From G942493375 sp942493375 (GTDB taxonomy: Bacteria; Armatimonadota; UBA5829), in the NCBI GenBank assembly GCA_942493375.1, contig OW818698.1, forward strand, positions 6,634,001 through 6,698,000: a stretch of DNA of 64,000 nt. Direction: 5' to 3'. Below the pieces are notes generated by a model. The model was not told the origin of the DNA. It did not search any database and worked only from the letters and a program-made list of their open reading frames with translations. Below, one piece after another: positions 24,258-32,757 of this stretch (position 1 is its first letter; every line of letters starts with the position of its first letter). The position numbers and the translations under genes were made by a program.

Positions 24258-25766
24258 TTATAACCTCCTCCATTTTCGTCCGTATTTGGAAATCATGGCA
24301 TCAGATGACGTTGGCCCCCAAGTGCCCGGGGTATATGTTTCGATATCGCTCAAGTCATTCTCCCAGGCTGAAAGTATTGGATCGCAGATGCGCCACATGC
24401 TTTCTATTTCAGAGGCTCCGGCGAAAAGCACCCGGTCTCCGGAAAAGGCATCCAGGATCAGGCGCTCATAAGCATCCGGTACACGCTGGTGTATAGAAGT
24501 CCCATATCTGAAATCCATCATAACCGGGCGAGTGGCAAAGGATGAGCCAGGTAGCTTGGTTTCCATAGCTATCGAGATGCCTTCATTCGGTTGAACCTGG
24601 ATGTTCATTACGTTTGGACGGTCATTACAGTGTGAGAACTCGCCAAATTGCAGTGGGCAAGAGTTCTTAAAGACCAGTGTAATGCTGGTTACTCGCTTGG
24701 CTAGACACTTACCGGTCCGGATGAACACAGGAACACCTGTCCATCGTTCATTGTCAACATCAAGCTTTACTGCTGCGAATGTTTCAGCTCTCACTTGAGA
24801 ATGATCTCCAGGATCTTTAGTATGCATATCAGCACCGGCGTATCTACCCCGAGATGCACAATTATTGACATCAAGAGAGTCAACTATCTTTACCTGATTC
24901 AAAAGCGTCGATTTTGCTAACTCTACACTAGCGGCAGTCAGTGATAGGGGTTGTTCCATCATTACCAATGACATCATTTGCAAGGCATGGTTTTGTATTA
25001 CATCTCGCAAAGCACCAGTCTTGTCGTAGAACCCGCCTCTACCTTCTACACCGACTGTCTCTGCGATGGAGATTTGGATATTGTCTATGTAGTTATTATT
25101 GAGTAGAGGTTCAAGGAACTGGTTGGCAAATCTGAGTGTCAGAATGTTTTGTACAGTTTCTTTACCAAGGTAATGGTCTATCCGGTAGATGTTTTCTTCC
25201 GGAAAAACATCAAGGATCAGCTGGTTCATTGCTTTACAGGACTCATAGTCACGTCCGAAAGGTTTTTCCACTATCACTCTGCGAACCAAATTTGGGTTGC
25301 CATAGCCGCCAAATCCAATCTGTTCTAGACCATTTATGTGTGTTGCAGCGGCTTCTTGTGGGACGGCCATATAGAAAAGGCAGTTAGCTGACGGGGAAAT
25401 AGTCTCAATGGCATTTGCAAGCGTCTGATAACCTTCTGCTCCCCGTTTAACATAATGGATTCGCTCCAGAAACTCAGCCATCGTGTGACGATCATGCTTA
25501 AATGTAACATATTCATTGATGGACTTTGCCACGAGTTCACGAAATTGCAGTATAGTCATATCAGGAGAGGCGAAGCCAACTATTGCTGCCCCCTGTGGTA
25601 ATAATCCAAAACAGTGCAGGGAATATAAAGATGGCAGAATTTTTTTCCTGGCTAAATCACCGGTGGCTCCGAACAGTACAAATATCCATTGCCCAGCAGA
25701 TGCAGTAACGGGTAAACCTTTTCTAAACGGATTATGTTGTATGGTTTTCAGTAATCCATCCTCCAC
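24258..25766 (-). CDS. zwf: glucose-6-phosphate 1-dehydrogenase
   Basis: It oxidises glucose-6-phosphate with NAD(P)+, the entry to the oxidative pentose phosphate pathway. The N-terminal Rossmann motif is FGATGDLARKK, and the active-site motif RIDHYLGKETVQN carries the catalytic His and Lys. The 502-residue length is normal. The start is GTG with GGAG 7 bases upstream, and it overlaps the end of the redoxin gene by 19 bases. opcA and pgl follow immediately, making a compact NADPH-generating operon. Confidence 0.96.
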   Translation of the reverse strand: MEDGLLKTIQHNPFRKGLPVTASAGQWIFVLFGATGDLARKKILPSLYSLHCFGLLPQGAAIVGFASPDMTILQFRELVAKSINEYVTFKHDRHTMAEFLERIHYVKRGAEGYQTLANAIETISPSANCLFYMAVPQEAAATHINGLEQIGFGGYGNPNLVRRVIVEKPFGRDYESCKAMNQLILDVFPEENIYRIDHYLGKETVQNILTLRFANQFLEPLLNNNYIDNIQISIAETVGVEGRGGFYDKTGALRDVIQNHALQMMSLVMMEQPLSLTAASVELAKSTLLNQVKIVDSLDVNNCASRGRYAGADMHTKDPGDHSQVRAETFAAVKLDVDNERWTGVPVFIRTGKCLAKRVTSITLVFKNSCPLQFGEFSHCNDRPNVMNIQVQPNEGISIAMETKLPGSSFATRPVMMDFRYGTSIHQRVPDAYERLILDAFSGDRVLFAGASEIESMWRICDPILSAWENDLSDIETYTPGTWGPTSSDAMISKYGRKWRRL

Positions 25767-26245
25767 GAACTAACTCCACACTCGGGACACTGCATTTCTA
25801 CAGACAGTAATTCCGAAATGATATCTTCAAGTGTTTCATTTGCATTTTCACACTTCGAGCATAGCATCAGCAGCATTCCATAGCGATCCAGAACTGCTAC
25901 ACTCGGTGAATCATTAATGTTCAGCCTGGCTCTGACTGTTGCCCCATGATCCTTGAGAATGTGAAATGGGATACTCATGTTCTTCATATGCGCAATAGCA
26001 TGTTCATCAGGATTTTCGGCGATTGCAAGTACTTCGGCGTTTGCATCAGCAAATTCCGGATCTTTCATTCCAAACAAGCTTAGAGCATGAAGGTCGGTGC
26101 TGCGAGAAGGATCAAAGAACAGAATTACCACATTATACCGGTCCCGGAAGTCCCAAAGCGAAATCGCTGCTCCATCAATTGATTCTAATGTGAAGTTGGG
26201 CAACGGTGTATCACCAGGCTGTTTCTTACAAAATTTAAGACTCAT
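25748..26245 (-). CDS. redoxin-fold protein lacking the peroxidatic cysteine
   Basis: A 165-residue AhpC/TSA-like thioredoxin fold (PGDTPLPNFTLESIDG, VVILFFDPSRSTDL, VRARLNINDSPSVAVLDRYG). The position where peroxiredoxins carry the reactive Cys reads DPSRST, so ordinary peroxidase chemistry is unlikely. Instead it has two CxxC pairs at 129/132 and 153/156, which could form a zinc site or a disulfide relay. The start was set at MSLKF because GGAGGT lies 7 bases upstream; an in-frame ATG five codons earlier overlaps that SD. It heads the zwf operon, hinting at a link between redox state and NADPH supply. Confidence 0.75.
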   Translation of the reverse strand: MSLKFCKKQPGDTPLPNFTLESIDGAAISLWDFRDRYNVVILFFDPSRSTDLHALSLFGMKDPEFADANAEVLAIAENPDEHAIAHMKNMSIPFHILKDHGATVRARLNINDSPSVAVLDRYGMLLMLCSKCENANETLEDIISELLSVEMQCPECGVSSWRMDY

Positions 26246-26536
26246 GGCCACACCTCCCATATTGATACCTGCTCATTTTACCCATAATAACTGTGTGCTA
26301 CCCATCAATGACGTGATGATTGCTGCACTTACCTGTGTTATTACAGATATCTTTATGATATTCGCAGGAATATTGTTCAATATCCTTTGCAGCTGCGGAA
26401 TAACAGATTGGAGTAGGCGTGTGAAGACTGGCTAGCGGGCGCCAATTCTACTGTTTGCATGGATACTTTAGCGAAAATCAAATGCACTCTTTATTCGCGT
26501 TTGCCAATTTGCTTGTAAGATGTTTTGGAGGTTGTT

Positions 26537-27418
26537 ATGTTTGGCCGTTCATCGGGAAAAGTAGATCTGCCTAGTATGCCTGCTACTTTGGCAAGGATTA
26601 TTGAGATCACCAATGCGAAAGATTCTACAGCGGAGCAGTTAGCTGCCGTTGTCAGACTCGATCAGTCTTTGGCGACAAAGGTACTTAGACTTGTTAACTC
26701 TGCGTATGTAGGGCGCAAGACCAAAGTCGAGACTATTACCGATGCAGTGGTTGCATTGGGTTTTGGAGCTGTAAGAAACCTTGCTGCTTCGGCATCAGTT
26801 ATTGAAGCTCTGTTTCCTAAGAGAATGTTTCCTGGCTTCAATTGGCAGGATATGTGGATCCACTCTGTGACCTGTGCAGTGGCATCAGGTGTTTTTTATG
26901 CCAATACGAGAGGTGGTTCTCGCAATAACAGTGAGTCTGCATTTGTTGCCGGACTGTTGCATGATATAGGAAAACTAATCATTGCACGTGCACTGCCTGG
27001 TCGGTTTATTCAGATTGTAGAAGCTGTTCGTGAGTACAACTTCGAGATGGTCAGAGCTGAAACCAACTATTTGAGCACAAATCATTGTGTTATCGGCGGT
27101 GATCTGGCTGATCAATGGGAGTTTCCTACAAAGCTGGCTGCGGCTATCAGATTCCATCACAATCCTGAGGAAGCTGGAGAGCATGCAGACTTGGCAAGAG
27201 CCGTAAAAGCAGGTAATATGCTTGCTAAGAGGTTGGGGCGTAACTACATCGTTGGAGTTCCTGTGGAAATAAGTATCGCAGATATAGCAGAATGCGCGGG
27301 GCTCAGAACATCCGACATGGAGTTTATTGTTAATGACGTCCGTGATGGTTTGCGGAAGTCCGGAGAGATACTGGCTTGGGGTAACAGTCTACCTGGAGCA
27401 CAGCGTCAGGCAGCATAA
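26537..27418 (+). CDS. HDOD domain signalling protein
   Basis: A 293-residue protein made of one HDOD domain (about 10-210): LPSMPATLARIIEITN, VVRLDQSLATKVLRLVNSA, and FVAGLLHDIGKLI. HDOD proteins act in signal transduction, often lacking phosphodiesterase activity. Here the HD pair (LLHDIGK) is kept, as is a later RFHHNPE. There is no attached receiver, GGDEF or EAL domain. The start ATG has GGAGG at the best distance; an in-frame TTG four codons earlier lies on that SD. A strong terminator follows, and the gene is monocistronic. Confidence 0.9.
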   Translation: MFGRSSGKVDLPSMPATLARIIEITNAKDSTAEQLAAVVRLDQSLATKVLRLVNSAYVGRKTKVETITDAVVALGFGAVRNLAASASVIEALFPKRMFPGFNWQDMWIHSVTCAVASGVFYANTRGGSRNNSESAFVAGLLHDIGKLIIARALPGRFIQIVEAVREYNFEMVRAETNYLSTNHCVIGGDLADQWEFPTKLAAAIRFHHNPEEAGEHADLARAVKAGNMLAKRLGRNYIVGVPVEISIADIAECAGLRTSDMEFIVNDVRDGLRKSGEILAWGNSLPGAQRQAA

Positions 27419-27462
27419 AGAAAACATTAATCAGAAGACAAGTCGGACGGCACATAATACTT

Positions 27463-27491
27463 GGGGCGGATATTCACCGCCCCTTTGTTTT
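27463..27491 (+). terminator. rho-independent terminator after the HDOD gene
   Basis: GGGGCGG and CCGCCCC form a perfect 7-bp GC stem with the loop ATATTCA, followed by TTTGTTTT. It sits about 45 bases after the stop and just before the convergent alpha-mannosidase end. Confidence 0.88.
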
Positions 27492-27498
27492 GTCTGTC

Positions 27499-30129
27499 TT
27501 ACCTGGACAGTTTGATGCAGACGATACCTTTTCTACGGGTATTGACAATGATATTTCCCTCGTCGATATTCAGTGCAGACAGTGCATGCTCTTTCAGATC
27601 AACCTGTTCTGCAGAGATGGCGTCAGTGTTGAGCAAAACATCAATATCCTCAGAACCTGTGTTGTAACCACGCAGAATCAACGACTCCTGCTTCTCAGCT
27701 TTTTTTAATGCACTCATTACAAATGGCTGGTTTTCAGAAGTAACAAAGGAGCACTCCATCGGGAGAACACCTTCACCGATTGCTCCCTGGCTGCATATGA
27801 AAGGCACATTGAACGCGTGGGCTTCCAGATATGCACCGCCTCGTTCCCAGTTTCCCGCATGTGGATATATGGCGTATTCAAAACAGTGAGTTCCCAGCAA
27901 TTGTGCGTCTCGCACCGGTCCAGATTCTCCCGGCCATCCATAGTTTGACCGCATGAGCGTCACTGCCAGAGTCCTGGAATCATCATCGACTGCTTCATAT
28001 TCCTGAAGTCCCCTGTTGATTAGGGCCAAGCCTGAAATGCCATCAGACAAGTCCACAAATGTCTTCTGTGGTTGTGTCTTAGGCATAGGTTCCCTCCAGT
28101 CCGGACAGAGTGAGATTTGTATATTGCGTTCGACTACATCAAATGCCTGTTCTGCATATGATGTAGTGCAGTTGAGGCCAGTGGGGAACAAGACGCGGAG
28201 CCTGTGGTATTTTGCTGTGTTCTCGACTGTAGTCTGAATATCAACGCGCTTAATGCCTGCAGCCAGCGTAATGCGAGATTCCAAATGACACACCGTGGTT
28301 TCATCGGTCCGTCCGGTCATATCTGGTTGCACAGACGCAGGCACGACAAAGTCAGTAGCAACCTTGAATACTACTCTGACTGAATTGTTCTCTTCAACGC
28401 TGATGCTGTGTCTCATTCCTGTGCTGAGAACTATGCTGTCATTTATCGGAACCCGGTAGTTGTAGCCGTCTCCTATATCTGATCCGTCCTCGAAAACCAT
28501 CAGACCTGGATAAGTCTTGCCGGTCTCTTTGTCCGTTAGTGTGAGAGTTCCATTGCTTTCTATCTCTATTGCAATGTGTTCGTTTTCAGCCTTATTTGGA
28601 GCAGTCAGGAGTGGTTTTAGCTGCCTGTTAGGTTTGTCTGATACTTCAATCCTGTAAGCTTTGTAACCGACCCCGGGGACATTTTCAGCTTTGAATGCAA
28701 TTGTTATCCTCTGTTGTCCGGCATCTCTTGGTATGTCGTGTGGAGTCTGCAGAAGATTTGCTGGGCGATCGATCTTGAGCATTGTGCTGGGAATTTCCGA
28801 ACCATCAGTATCCAGAATCTTTACACTACCTACAGCAGTTGTCCCAGGTACAAATACATCGGCTTCAACCACATCCGTCCGACTTCCTAATAGTGTATTG
28901 AATACTGCTGTGACATAGGTTTTTTCTGGAGAATCTGCTGTGACTCCGATTTTACTTGTGATTGATGCAGCAGCTTTCTTAAGCAGGTTTTCTGATATTA
29001 TCCTACTCTGGTCGTATCTATACATCATGTCCCGATGGACCTGGTCCACGCTGCATCCGCAGATTGAGTCGTGTGGACTGTTGAGTAAGAGATACTTCCA
29101 TGCAAGGTCTATATAGCTCTTAGGGTAGTCATCACCCATCCACCATGCCCATGAGCAGAGTGGTTCTACATATTTCTCCAGCAGGATTTCGCAGTTATGG
29201 TTGGCTTGCTTGATGTTTATCCGGCTGGACATAACATGTGCCAGGATTGCCTGGAAGGTCCAGTCCCGGTTTGCCCAGCGCAGTTCTCCTGTTTGCTTTT
29301 CAAGCTCAGGCTGTTCTTTGCGGTAAGCATCGATGAAAGCCGGGATTGTGCTGTGGAGTAATGCCAGATCATCTAACTCTTCATTACCATACTTGATGAT
29401 TTCCGGAGTCTTGTATTGCGCAAATACATGGTCTACTCCATCCATAAACAACAGCTGTGAGGTTGTTGCGCCAAGGTTTATACTGTCATCCAGAAGAACT
29501 TTCAGTGCGGCACAAGCCTCTGATTTATCTACAGGCTTGTCATCGTGCCGCAGGACTTCGAGAAGAGCATAGAGGAAATCACTGTATGCTCTCTCATCAG
29601 GCAGCTTGAAAGTCAGGACGGAAGATCCATCCGGTGACTCCCAAATAAACTGAGAAGCAGTCTGATCCTGAGTAATGCCGCGGAATAGAATCGCATTATC
29701 AATGCCGAATCCCAGGAGTATCTGAGGGAGCTGACTTATATGCCCAAAGCAATCAGGTACATAACCGGCATTTAGATAGCCCCCATAGTCTCGACATTTA
29801 TCCAGACCCAGCAGTAGGTTTCTGATTAAACTTTCACCGCTAACAATAAACTCGTCCGGCTGGTTATACCATGGTCCGAGCATTATACGGCCGTCATCGA
29901 TCAACTTCCGAAGCCTGCTCTCGTTTTCCGGACGGATCTGAAGGTAGTCATCTATAACAACCACCTGTCCGTCGAAAGTGAAATACTTGTATTCGGGATT
30001 AGTCTCCATCAGGTTCAGTAGATCGTCGATCATATCCACCAGACGCATACGGAACGTCTGAAATGGCTTGTACCATTCCCTATCCCAATGGGTCTGTGAA
30101 ACTACATGCGCTGTATACTTTTTTACCAA
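27499..30129 (-). CDS. GH38 alpha-mannosidase
   Basis: A retaining alpha-mannosidase of about 876 residues. The N-terminal catalytic domain carries QTHWDREWYKPFQ (Zn ligands His and Asp) and GYVPDCFGHISQLPQIL, whose Asp is the expected nucleophile. Then come the middle three-helix domain and C-terminal beta-domains. There is no signal peptide, so it is probably cytoplasmic. The start is uncertain: the TTG before VKKYTAHVV has AGGCAGG nearby and matches usual GH38 N-termini, while another in-frame TTG at 30156 lacks an SD. It follows a GH2 mannosidase-like gene closely, so both likely process mannose-containing oligosaccharides. Confidence 0.9.
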   Translation of the reverse strand: MVKKYTAHVVSQTHWDREWYKPFQTFRMRLVDMIDDLLNLMETNPEYKYFTFDGQVVVIDDYLQIRPENESRLRKLIDDGRIMLGPWYNQPDEFIVSGESLIRNLLLGLDKCRDYGGYLNAGYVPDCFGHISQLPQILLGFGIDNAILFRGITQDQTASQFIWESPDGSSVLTFKLPDERAYSDFLYALLEVLRHDDKPVDKSEACAALKVLLDDSINLGATTSQLLFMDGVDHVFAQYKTPEIIKYGNEELDDLALLHSTIPAFIDAYRKEQPELEKQTGELRWANRDWTFQAILAHVMSSRINIKQANHNCEILLEKYVEPLCSWAWWMGDDYPKSYIDLAWKYLLLNSPHDSICGCSVDQVHRDMMYRYDQSRIISENLLKKAAASITSKIGVTADSPEKTYVTAVFNTLLGSRTDVVEADVFVPGTTAVGSVKILDTDGSEIPSTMLKIDRPANLLQTPHDIPRDAGQQRITIAFKAENVPGVGYKAYRIEVSDKPNRQLKPLLTAPNKAENEHIAIEIESNGTLTLTDKETGKTYPGLMVFEDGSDIGDGYNYRVPINDSIVLSTGMRHSISVEENNSVRVVFKVATDFVVPASVQPDMTGRTDETTVCHLESRITLAAGIKRVDIQTTVENTAKYHRLRVLFPTGLNCTTSYAEQAFDVVERNIQISLCPDWREPMPKTQPQKTFVDLSDGISGLALINRGLQEYEAVDDDSRTLAVTLMRSNYGWPGESGPVRDAQLLGTHCFEYAIYPHAGNWERGGAYLEAHAFNVPFICSQGAIGEGVLPMECSFVTSENQPFVMSALKKAEKQESLILRGYNTGSEDIDVLLNTDAISAEQVDLKEHALSALNIDEGNIIVNTRRKGIVCIKLSR

Positions 30130-30172
30130 CCGAATACCTGCCTGTTCTTTATGCAAGATTAAATAGACTTAT

Positions 30173-32113
30173 TTAGTTGTTGCTGTTGAATATCTCTCCG
30201 ATGTCCAGTGCTGCAGCCTTGGGACGCCCGTAGTAGTCGATCACTGATGTGTTAGCTGAGCAAGGGAAGCAGTCGTGTCCCATCCAGAGGATAATTCCTC
30301 CACAGGCTGGAAACCGATTCTTGCTTGCAGAGACAGCTGTGTGAAGTAAACGTCTCTGGCGCTCCTGGCTCCAGTTGCTGTATGCCACAAGGTCCTTGTC
30401 CTCATTGCCGGTTTCGGAGACGAATTTCGGGTAGTCGATCCACCAAGTGGTGTGTCTGCGCCAGTAAGGATTTGTAGCATCAATTGGCCAGACGGAGCAA
30501 TTACCAGCGAACTCTTCAAGAATATCGGCTGCGCTGGCACCGGGTGAACCTGTCTCTGAGCGGAACAGGGAATCATCGGTGTTCCAATATGTTTCCCATT
30601 CTTCGAAGCTGCCTTCGTGGTTCCAGGGGCCGTGAACATCCCAATGCAGCCCTTTGCCATAGTCATCTGTCGATCCGTGACATTTGGGACCGCTTGGAGA
30701 TGAAGGAACGTAGCGTCTGGACGGGTCATTCTGCCTGACTACATCAGCCAAAGCTTTTAACATTGGATGCTCTTCACCAACCGGCGTATATTCTTTGCCA
30801 ATCAATTCATTACCACCGCACCACATAATCAGTGACGGGTGATGCTGTCTTCGGGTTATGTAACTGCGGGCTATGTCAGTCATTTGTTGGATAAACAGTT
30901 CATTCTCGGGGGGATAGTTGTCCAATCCTGAGGATGAAAGCGGGAACTCCTGCCAAACTAAAATTCCAAGTTCATCGCAGATGTCGTAGAACAATTCCTT
31001 CTCGAGAACTGCTCCTCCCCAGACTCTCATAATGTTGAAACCGAGGTTCTTGTATAGCTCAAGTCTCTTACGATAGTCAGCTTCGGTGACATCGGCATAA
31101 TTGGGGCGAATAGGCACCCAGTTTGCTCCCTGCAGGAATATCGGTTTGCCGTTGACTGCGCATATCCACGGGTCTGCGCCTTCCGGAGCGCCTTCACACT
31201 GCTGCCATTCGACAGTTCTGAATCCTATTCTGCGACTGGATGAGTCTATAATCGCTCCTGCAGCGTCCAGCAATTCAGCTTTCAGTTCATATACAGGCTG
31301 CTCACCGTGCAGATTCGGCCACCAGAGGACTACGTCCATATTGTCGATGCTGATGCCGGTGGCGTTAAATGCCACAGCTGAAACAGTTTTCTGAGCAATC
31401 TGTTTATCATTTGAGGAAACTGTTATGCAGACACTGTTGTCGGAAGCTGCTGCAACTACACCTGCAGCCAGCACAGATCCTTTGCCGGCTTCGACAGAGG
31501 TTGTTGCGTGGAGATTGCTGATATGGGCGTTATCGTAGCAGACAAGGTTAACAGCATCTGATATGCCGGTCTGTACCATTCTTGAAGTCCAGTCCCAAGT
31601 GTAATAGAAGCGGGTCTTTAAATCGGTCATCTGGGAGGTATATCCAAACTGCCCCAACCATCTCGGAGGACAGTCAAATACTATCTGCAGTAAGTTGCTT
31701 TCACCAGTCATATGCTCTGTAAGGTCAATAGAATAGGGGACAAATGAGCTGCCAAATGAGCCTATCTGCTTTTTGTTAAGGAAGACCCAACCTGATCCGT
31801 CAAGCCCCAGGCAGTCAAGTCTTGCATTCTGGTGAGTGCTGGTCCATTCTGCAGGAATAGATGTCTCATAAATCCAGTGCAAGTTCTCTACCCACTGGCA
31901 ATCTCGGTAGTAAGTCCCCTTGTTCCAGTCTTCAATGACTCCAGCGTCCAGAAGAGATTTCTGAACTGAACTTGGTACGGTCGTTGGAACAGGATGTATC
32001 TCTGCTGCTTGTGCTGCAGCTGATTCCACCGGGATACCGAGTTTCCAGAGATGGGGCAGCCAGCCGGTGAGGTTCCATTTTAATTCACTCATGTCATAAG
32101 TATTATTCAACAC
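30173..32113 (-). CDS. GH2-family beta-mannosidase-like protein
   Basis: A 646-residue cytoplasmic protein with GH2 order: sugar-binding jelly-roll (LDCLGLDGSGWVFLNKKQIG), immunoglobulin-like domain (VVLWWPNLHGEQPVYELKAE), and TIM barrel with GFNIMRVWGGAVLEKELFYD and the acid/base Glu in MWCGGNE. The nucleophile is probably the Glu in KFVSETG. Typical beta-mannosidases are about 800-850 residues; this one ends soon after the barrel, so C-terminal accessory domains are missing. The start is GTG with GGGGGA 6 bases upstream; TTG or ATG starts within seven codons are possible. Confidence 0.85.
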   Translation of the reverse strand: MLNNTYDMSELKWNLTGWLPHLWKLGIPVESAAAQAAEIHPVPTTVPSSVQKSLLDAGVIEDWNKGTYYRDCQWVENLHWIYETSIPAEWTSTHQNARLDCLGLDGSGWVFLNKKQIGSFGSSFVPYSIDLTEHMTGESNLLQIVFDCPPRWLGQFGYTSQMTDLKTRFYYTWDWTSRMVQTGISDAVNLVCYDNAHISNLHATTSVEAGKGSVLAAGVVAAASDNSVCITVSSNDKQIAQKTVSAVAFNATGISIDNMDVVLWWPNLHGEQPVYELKAELLDAAGAIIDSSSRRIGFRTVEWQQCEGAPEGADPWICAVNGKPIFLQGANWVPIRPNYADVTEADYRKRLELYKNLGFNIMRVWGGAVLEKELFYDICDELGILVWQEFPLSSSGLDNYPPENELFIQQMTDIARSYITRRQHHPSLIMWCGGNELIGKEYTPVGEEHPMLKALADVVRQNDPSRRYVPSSPSGPKCHGSTDDYGKGLHWDVHGPWNHEGSFEEWETYWNTDDSLFRSETGSPGASAADILEEFAGNCSVWPIDATNPYWRRHTTWWIDYPKFVSETGNEDKDLVAYSNWSQERQRRLLHTAVSASKNRFPACGGIILWMGHDCFPCSANTSVIDYYGRPKAAALDIGEIFNSNN

Positions 32114-32162
32114 AAAAAATCCCCCGGGAATTATTTTTGAAGTGAGATTTGAAGATTAGGAA

Positions 32163-32221
32163 TCGTGGCATGAGTCCTCTCGATTTTCGCCTGCAGCGAA
32201 AACCTGCTGGACTCATCACGA
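32163..32221. ncRNA. candidate structured element between tRNA-Gln and the GH2 gene
   Basis: An outer stem (TCGTG plus ATGAGTCC, pairing with GGACTCAT plus CACGA, with a 2-base bulge) encloses an inner 7-bp hairpin (TTTTCGC/GCGAAAA, loop CTGCA). It lies on the tRNA-Gln transcript side, before the mannosidase operon. It matches no RNA family I can name, and could equally be a dispersed repeat. Confidence 0.35.
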
Positions 32222-32368
32222 AGGGACGAAAATATTCTTTTTTCGATGTAGAGAGCTGAAATAGTGTCCAACCATGGGAACCTGCGTTGTGGCGGTCTCA
32301 AATTATCTTTGAGAGTCAGGAGCAAAAGCCTGTTGTCACCAGCAAATAGAGGTTGATAGCTGGAGAGA

Positions 32369-32442
32369 TGGTTCCGGGGCAGGGATTCGAACCCCGGTAT
32401 ACGGCTCCAAAAACCGTTGTCCTGCCATTGGACGACCCCGGA
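32369..32442 (-). tRNA. tRNA-Gln (anticodon TTG)
   Basis: A full cloverleaf reads on the minus strand. The acceptor stem is TCCGGGG/CCCCGGA, the anticodon loop TTTTGGA within ACGGT/GCCGT gives anticodon UUG, and the T-loop is GGTTCGAATCC. The 3' CCA is encoded. A near-consensus promoter stands immediately upstream. Confidence 0.95.
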
Positions 32443-32453
32443 AAACCAAGATT

Positions 32454-32483
32454 ATTATATGGTTTTCAGCCCGTTATAGTCAA
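32454..32483 (-). promoter_or_regulatory. promoter of tRNA-Gln
   Basis: On the minus strand TTGACT, an 18-base spacer and TATAAT. The -10 ends about 11 bases before the mature 5' end of the tRNA, the usual distance for a short 5' leader. Confidence 0.8.
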
Positions 32484-32701
32484 ACCACCGACCTAACAGC
32501 ATGAACGCATTAGAATGATTCTCCGCAAATTTGGCTGATTCAGTGGGAAGAAAACCGCAAAATGCGCCAAACACGCGAAATTTCTATCTCTGTTATATTG
32601 GTGGATGTATAACTGAACTCCAGGATGCGTTCGTATTGAGTCGCAAGAAACCACAAAATGGCTTCAATTAAATACGCCGATTCGCGCTCAGAGGGTATCG
32701 G

Positions 32702-32710
32702 TGGTATAAT
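32702..32710 (+). promoter_or_regulatory. extended -10 promoter element of the E2 gene
   Basis: TGGTATAAT is a perfect -10 with the TGn extension. The -35 position is poor, which extended -10 promoters tolerate. It is 48 bases upstream of the start codon. Confidence 0.65.
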
Positions 32711-32757
32711 AGTGTCTGCGTGGAACTACGGTTTTTTGGGAGGCTTAGTTAGTTTCA

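Larger units (their letters stand above)
32443..32757. other. divergent promoter region between tRNA-Gln and the E2 gene
   Basis: This 315-base region holds the tRNA-Gln promoter on the minus strand and an extended -10 promoter for the acyltransferase gene on the plus strand. No coding sequence is supported in the centre. Confidence 0.6.

Noticed and set aside
32163..32221. Hammerhead ribozyme (GATGAGTCC and GGGACGAAAA nearby)
   Set aside because: CTGATGA and the three-stem core with GAAA in the right place are not present on either strand.
32131..32325. 64-codon minus-strand gene
   Set aside because: It runs through the nested hairpin element and has no SD; the frame is better explained by structured noncoding DNA.
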